NCBI GenBank assembly: GCA_027019205.1
Contig: JALUWZ010000138.1
Coordinates: 1-8,732 of the forward strand
DNA length: 8,732 bases
Direction: 5' to 3'
DNA from: Emcibacter sp.
GTDB taxonomy: Bacteria > Pseudomonadota > Alphaproteobacteria > Sphingomonadales > Emcibacteraceae
The notes beneath the pieces are model-generated. The model saw only the letters and a program-made list of their open reading frames with translations, had not been told where the DNA came from and searched no databases. Made by a program: the position numbers and the translations under genes. Below are positions 5,596 through 8,732 of the stretch, piece after piece. Every line of letters starts with the position of its first letter. The stretch's first letter is position 1.

Positions 5596-6882
5596 ATGAT
5601 GTTGAAGAATACAGAGTTGCAGGCCCGGCGGGAGCAGGCGGTTCCGGCGGGAGTGGCGACAATGCTGCCCGTTTTTGCGGCCAGGGCCAAAAATGCAGAA
5701 ATATGGGATGTGGAGGGCAGACGTTATATTGACTTTGCCGGGGGCATTGCCGTGGTCAATACGGGCCATAATCATCCTAAAATTATCGATGCCGTGAAGG
5801 CACAGCTGGACTGTTTCAGTCATACCTGTTTTCAGATTACGCCCTATGCCAGCTATATCGAACTGGCGGAAAAGCTGAATGATCTGGTGCCGGGGGACAG
5901 CCCCAAACAGACTATTTTCCTGTCCACCGGGGCGGAAGCGGTGGAAAATGCGATCAAAATTGCCCGCGCCCATACCGGACGGCCCGGCATCATTGCCTTT
6001 TCCGGCGGCTTTCATGGCCGGACCATGATGGGCATGGCGCTGACCGGCAAGGTGGTGCCCTATAAGGTGGGATTCGGTCCATTCCCGTCCGATGTCTTTC
6101 ATGCCCCTTTCCCCAATGATTATCTGGGATATAGTGAGGATCAGGCTCTGGCAGCGCTGGACGGTATTTTCGCCAGCGATATTGACCCGGCGCGGGTGGC
6201 GGCGATGATTATCGAGCCGGTGCAGGGCGAGGGCGGGTTTAATATCGCCTCGCCGCGCTTCATTCAGGCCCTGCGGCAGAAATGTGATCAGCATGGTATT
6301 TTACTGATCATGGATGAAATCCAGACCGGCTTTGCCAGAACCGGCAGGATGTTCGCCAGCGAATATGCCGGAATTGAACCGGATATGATGACCCTGGCCA
6401 AAAGCCTTGCCGGGGGCTTCCCCTTATCGGCGGTGACGGGCCGGAAGGAGGTTATGCAATCTGCCAAACCGGGGGGATTGGGCGGCACCTATGCGGGGTC
6501 ACCGATCGCCATTGCGGCGGCGCTGGCGGTTCTGGACGTCATTGAGCAGGAAAAGCTTGTTGAGCGATCACAGCTTCTGGGGGGAATGATCGTCGGGCAT
6601 TTGAAACAGATGTCAGACCTGAGCTGCATAGGTGAAGTGCGTCAGTTGGGGGCCATGGTGGCGCTGGAGCTGATCAAGGATAATGATCCCCTGCAGGCCG
6701 ATGCGGCGCTGGCGAGGGCATTGGTTCAGGCGGCGGCCCGGGCCGGACTTATCCTGTTGTCTTGTGGCACGCGGGGCAATGTGATTCGCTTCCTTGCCCC
6801 GCTGACCATCAGCGAGGCTCATCTTGCCGAAGGTATGGAGATTTTATCAAGCTGTCTGAGGCAGATCCTGGCGGAGCGATAG
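5596..6882 (+). CDS. gabT: 4-aminobutyrate aminotransferase (class III, PLP-dependent)
   Basis: A 428-residue cytoplasmic enzyme, close to E. coli GabT (426) and similar along its whole length. It moves the amino group of 4-aminobutyrate to 2-oxoglutarate, giving succinate semialdehyde and glutamate. Visible motifs are WDVEGRRYIDFAGGIAVVNTGHNHP (residues 37-61), LSHTCFQ-like FSHTCFQ, STGAEAVENA (110-119), the FSGGFHGRT cofactor loop, EPVQGEGGF with Glu212, MDEIQTG with Asp240 and Gln243, and the Schiff-base Lys269 in LAKSLAGGFPL, followed by GGTYAGSPIA and LILLSCG. PuuE-like GABA or 5-aminovalerate (DavT-type) transaminase activity is equally compatible. The usual partner gabD (semialdehyde dehydrogenase) is absent from the window. 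It lies between luxR and tetR with spacers of 78 and 118 bases, and no clear terminator follows. Confidence 0.88.
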   Translation: MMLKNTELQARREQAVPAGVATMLPVFAARAKNAEIWDVEGRRYIDFAGGIAVVNTGHNHPKIIDAVKAQLDCFSHTCFQITPYASYIELAEKLNDLVPGDSPKQTIFLSTGAEAVENAIKIARAHTGRPGIIAFSGGFHGRTMMGMALTGKVVPYKVGFGPFPSDVFHAPFPNDYLGYSEDQALAALDGIFASDIDPARVAAMIIEPVQGEGGFNIASPRFIQALRQKCDQHGILLIMDEIQTGFARTGRMFASEYAGIEPDMMTLAKSLAGGFPLSAVTGRKEVMQSAKPGGLGGTYAGSPIAIAAALAVLDVIEQEKLVERSQLLGGMIVGHLKQMSDLSCIGEVRQLGAMVALELIKDNDPLQADAALARALVQAAARAGLILLSCGTRGNVIRFLAPLTISEAHLAEGMEILSSCLRQILAER

Positions 6883-6935
6883 ATTCTAAAAAAAACGTTT
6901 CTTTATTTCCAAAACTGTTTTAAATATATATACAG

Positions 6936-6960
6936 CTATAAAGTTATAGTTTGGTATAAA
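6936..6960. promoter_or_regulatory. tetR promoter with palindromic candidate operator
   Basis: CTATAA-AG-TTATAG (6936-6949) is a perfect palindrome with a 2-base centre. It runs into TATAGTTTGGTATAAA (6945-6960). Within that, TGGTATAAA (6952-6960) is an extended -10 element; no good -35 is seen. A start near 6967 would give a leader of about 34 bases. An operator here would allow autorepression by the TetR protein. TATAGTT-N3-TATAAA is repeated in front of the downstream receptor gene. Confidence 0.55.
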
Positions 6961-6989
6961 TTTAGAACAGGCGGCTGACAGGGCCATGC

Positions 6990-6995
6990 AAGGAA
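6990..6995 (+). promoter_or_regulatory. Ribosome-binding site fixing the tetR start
   Basis: AAGGAA ends 5 bases before the ATG at 7001. The in-frame ATG at 6986 lies next to it and has only AGGG two bases ahead, which is too close. The shorter protein is therefore preferred. Confidence 0.65.
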
Positions 6996-7000
6996 ATGAA

Positions 7001-7621
7001 ATGACGAGTTTGCGCGCAAAACAAAAGGCACAGCGGCGTAACCTGATAGAGGTAGCGGCGGGTGAGTTATTTGTCGAAAAAGGCTTTGATGATACCACGA
7101 TAGAGGTGATTGCCGAGCATGCTCTGGTATCACCGGCGACGGTCTATAATTATTATGGCTCAAAGGGCGAGCTGTTGCTGGCTCTGGTGGCACGGGGTGA
7201 AGTTGGTATCACGGAAAAGCTGGACGGCTTTGTCGCCCTGGCCGATACGGCACAGCCCGCCGATCTGTTAACCGATGTGATCATGTCCAATGTCGATGAT
7301 ACCCTGTCCGCCCTGTCGCGGGAATTATGGGGGCATGTGGTGGCTTTTATCGCCACAACAGCGGACCCGACCGTCGCCCCGAAATATCTTGATACCATTG
7401 TCGATGGTCTTGCCAGGGCCATTGAGAAGGTGCTGGCGCATTTCGTTAAAGAGGGCGTTTTCAGGCCTGATACAGATTGCCGCTATGTGGCCTATCTGTT
7501 AACCCGGATCGAACGCATACATTTCCTGACCTATATTTATCTAGATGATTTTACCCGGGATGAATTGCGGGCTGCAATAGAAAAGGATGTGGCCTTTATC
7601 CTCGACGGGATAAGGCTGTGA
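7001..7621 (+). CDS. TetR/AcrR-family transcriptional regulator
   Basis: A 206-residue dimeric DNA-binding protein of normal family length. The N-terminal domain is classical: LIEVAAGELFVEKGFDDTT, then IEVIAEHALVSPATVYNYYGSKGELL (about residues 15-60), with the helix-turn-helix at roughly 33-53 and the signature YNYYGSKGEL. The C-terminal ligand-binding domain (about 65-205) is alpha-helical and diverse, including LSRELWGHVVAFI and a hydrophobic YLLTRIERIHFLTYIY segment; its ligand cannot be predicted. It lies 118 bases after gabT and 112 before the TonB receptor gene, all on one strand. Palindromes over its own promoter and over the receptor promoter suggest that it represses both. Confidence 0.92.
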   Translation: MTSLRAKQKAQRRNLIEVAAGELFVEKGFDDTTIEVIAEHALVSPATVYNYYGSKGELLLALVARGEVGITEKLDGFVALADTAQPADLLTDVIMSNVDDTLSALSRELWGHVVAFIATTADPTVAPKYLDTIVDGLARAIEKVLAHFVKEGVFRPDTDCRYVAYLLTRIERIHFLTYIYLDDFTRDELRAAIEKDVAFILDGIRL

Positions 7622-7643
7622 TAATATTTTAGATACTAAGCAA

Positions 7644-7680
7644 AACTATAGTAATAACAAAATATATAGTTGACTATAAA
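7644..7680. promoter_or_regulatory. Candidate TetR operator cluster before the TonB receptor gene
   Basis: TATAGT-TG-ACTATA (7665-7678) is a perfect palindrome with a 2-base centre. Bases 7665-7680 read TATAGTTGACTATAAA, sharing TATAGTT-N3-TATAAA with the tetR promoter. Upstream, ACTATAGT (7645-7652) is a self-complementary half-site, and AACTATA (7644-7650) with TATAGTT (7665-7671) forms a wider inverted repeat. The main palindrome covers the -35 hexamer of the receptor promoter. Confidence 0.55.
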
Positions 7681-7698
7681 ATAAAAGTATGACATATT
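7670..7698 (+). promoter_or_regulatory. Candidate sigma-70 promoter of the TonB receptor gene
   Basis: TTGACT (7670-7675) matches the -35 consensus at 5 of 6 positions. After a 17-base spacer, CATATT (7693-7698) matches the -10 at 4 of 6. A start near 7705 gives a leader of about 29 bases, ending in the strong ribosome-binding site GGAGGA (7721-7726). Confidence 0.5.
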
Positions 7699-7733
7699 TT
7701 TAAAGTAGCTTAAAATATATGGAGGAAACAAAT

Positions 7734-8732
7734 ATGTCAGCTATCGGAAAAAAGACCTTTTACGCCCTGCTTTCGACCACAGCTATTTCAATGATCAGCC
7801 CCGCCCTTGCCGCAGAAGATGAAGCGGCCAGAGATAATACAAGGGATGATGCTATTGTCATGGATGAAATTATGGTAACGGCTACCCGCCGTTCCACAAC
7901 AATTCAGGATGTCCCCTATAATATTTCAGCCGTTTCAGGCACGCAGATCGAGGCGGCAAAAATGCTTGATTCTGCTGAATTGCTCCGGTCTATCCCCGGG
8001 GTTGCGGTCACTGACCGTGGACCGCGCAATGCCGGGGTGATCAATAATATCCGTATTCGCGGACTTAATGTTGACAGTTCCCTGAACGGCGATGTTGCGG
8101 TGCTGTCGGCCCCGACCGTCGCGACCTATATCAATGAAACGCCGATCTTTGCCAATGTGATGCTGAAGGACCTTGAACGGGTAGAGGTCTTGCGCGGACC
8201 ACAGGGTACATTATATGGCTCCGGTGCCCTGGGCGGGACGGTGCGTTATATCACTGCCAAACCAAAGCTTGATGAAACCACCCTTTGGGCGCAAGGCTCG
8301 GCAAGCAATACCAGCGGCTCTGGCGGGGTGAGCTGGCAGGGGGATGTCACGCTGAATATCCCGCTGAGTGATGCCATCGCCTTTCGCGCGGTGGGCAGCC
8401 GGGCCGATTATGCCGGGCTGACCGATTATGTTTCGCTCTATAAACTGGACGGGACCGGAACCCCGGTTGCCCCGAACGGTATCCTGTCTCCGGATGCCAC
8501 CTATGTCACCAAAAAGGACGCGGATACCTATAAATCCTGGTTCTTCCGGGGCAGTCTGCTGATGAGGCTCGGGGAAAATTCCGAGGCGACGATAACCTAT
8601 ACCCGCCAGTCAGACCGGACCGGGGGTCGTCGGGCTTCCGCCGAAGGGTTCAAGGACGGATTTGGCCGCACCTACGGCAAATATGAGGCCGGGTCCATTC
8701 AGCTGGAACCGTCCGCTGCCGATGTCGAGATG
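7734..8732 (+). CDS. TonB-dependent outer-membrane receptor, N-terminal part (3' truncated by window)
   Basis: The first 333 residues of a TonB-dependent receptor; the frame is open to the last base. The ATG at 7734 has GGAGGA (7721-7726) 7 bases ahead. Residues 1-26 are a signal peptide (KK, hydrophobic ALLSTTAISMISPALA), with likely cleavage after ALA26 before AED. A TonB box-like MDEIMVTATRR (43-53) is followed by the plug domain: IQDVPYNISAVSG, LLRSIPGVAVTD, NNIRIRGLN, TYINETPIF, LKDLERVEVLRGPQGTLYGSGALGG, TVRYITAKP. Barrel strands begin near residue 185. The plug has the sphingomonad-type pattern, and the substrate is unknown. No FecA-like signalling extension is seen before the TonB box, so control by a sigma/anti-sigma pair is unlikely; the adjacent tetR is the better candidate regulator. 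Confidence 0.94.
   Translation, partial: MSAIGKKTFYALLSTTAISMISPALAAEDEAARDNTRDDAIVMDEIMVTATRRSTTIQDVPYNISAVSGTQIEAAKMLDSAELLRSIPGVAVTDRGPRNAGVINNIRIRGLNVDSSLNGDVAVLSAPTVATYINETPIFANVMLKDLERVEVLRGPQGTLYGSGALGGTVRYITAKPKLDETTLWAQGSASNTSGSGGVSWQGDVTLNIPLSDAIAFRAVGSRADYAGLTDYVSLYKLDGTGTPVAPNGILSPDATYVTKKDADTYKSWFFRGSLLMRLGENSEATITYTRQSDRTGGRRASAEGFKDGFGRTYGKYEAGSIQLEPSAADVEM

Noticed and set aside
5521..6294. 257-residue open frame on the minus strand
   Set aside because: It lies antisense to gabT, is rich in His, Arg and Gly as expected from a shadow frame, and has no recognisable domain.

Overview
The window looks like chromosomal DNA from a Gram-negative bacterium, most likely a marine or aquatic alphaproteobacterium of moderate GC. 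The evidence is two TonB-dependent outer-membrane receptors, a tRNA with encoded CCA, an alphaproteobacterial-type Bax inhibitor-1 protein, and a possible RpoH heat-shock promoter of the alphaproteobacterial CTTG/CYTATNT form. The genus cannot be fixed from sequence reading alone.

Layout. (1) Bases 1-852 are the C-terminal end of a TonB-dependent receptor that starts outside the window. It is closed by a clear intrinsic terminator at 881-907. (2) A minus-strand pair follows: a tandem-domain universal stress protein (2583-1765) and, 17 bases later, a BKACE/DUF849 beta-keto acid cleavage enzyme (1747-914). (3) Divergent from this pair is a low-molecular-weight protein tyrosine phosphatase (2808-3308). 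The shared intergenic region carries an FNR-like box (2690-2703). (4) A Bax inhibitor-1/YccA family membrane protein (3415-4176) comes next, with a sigma-32-like promoter, a 23-base-period direct repeat and a perfect 13-base palindrome in front, and a strong terminator behind. (5) A tRNA-Arg(CCG) lies at 4300-4376, followed by about 316 non-coding bases with G-rich alternative hairpins. (6) The right part is a same-strand block: a LuxR-type regulator (4693-5517), a GabT-like class III aminotransferase (5596-6882), a TetR-type regulator (7001-7621) and the N-terminal 333 residues of a second TonB-dependent receptor (7734 to the window end).

How the parts may work together. The left half reads as stress and housekeeping functions: Usp, the phosphatase, and the BI-1 protein, whose family includes an FtsH partner. 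Candidate oxygen-response and heat-shock promoter signals fit that picture. The right half reads as a small substrate-response unit that combines two regulators, an omega-amino acid transaminase and an outer-membrane uptake receptor. The most interesting signal there is a TATAGTT-type motif. It occurs as palindromes over the extended -10 of tetR and over the -35 of the receptor gene, and a 10-base copy in opposite orientation lies in front of gabT. This suggests one TetR operator set linking the three genes. That link is inference; the motif matches are direct observations.

No mobile element, CRISPR array, integrase or clearly new enzyme system is visible.
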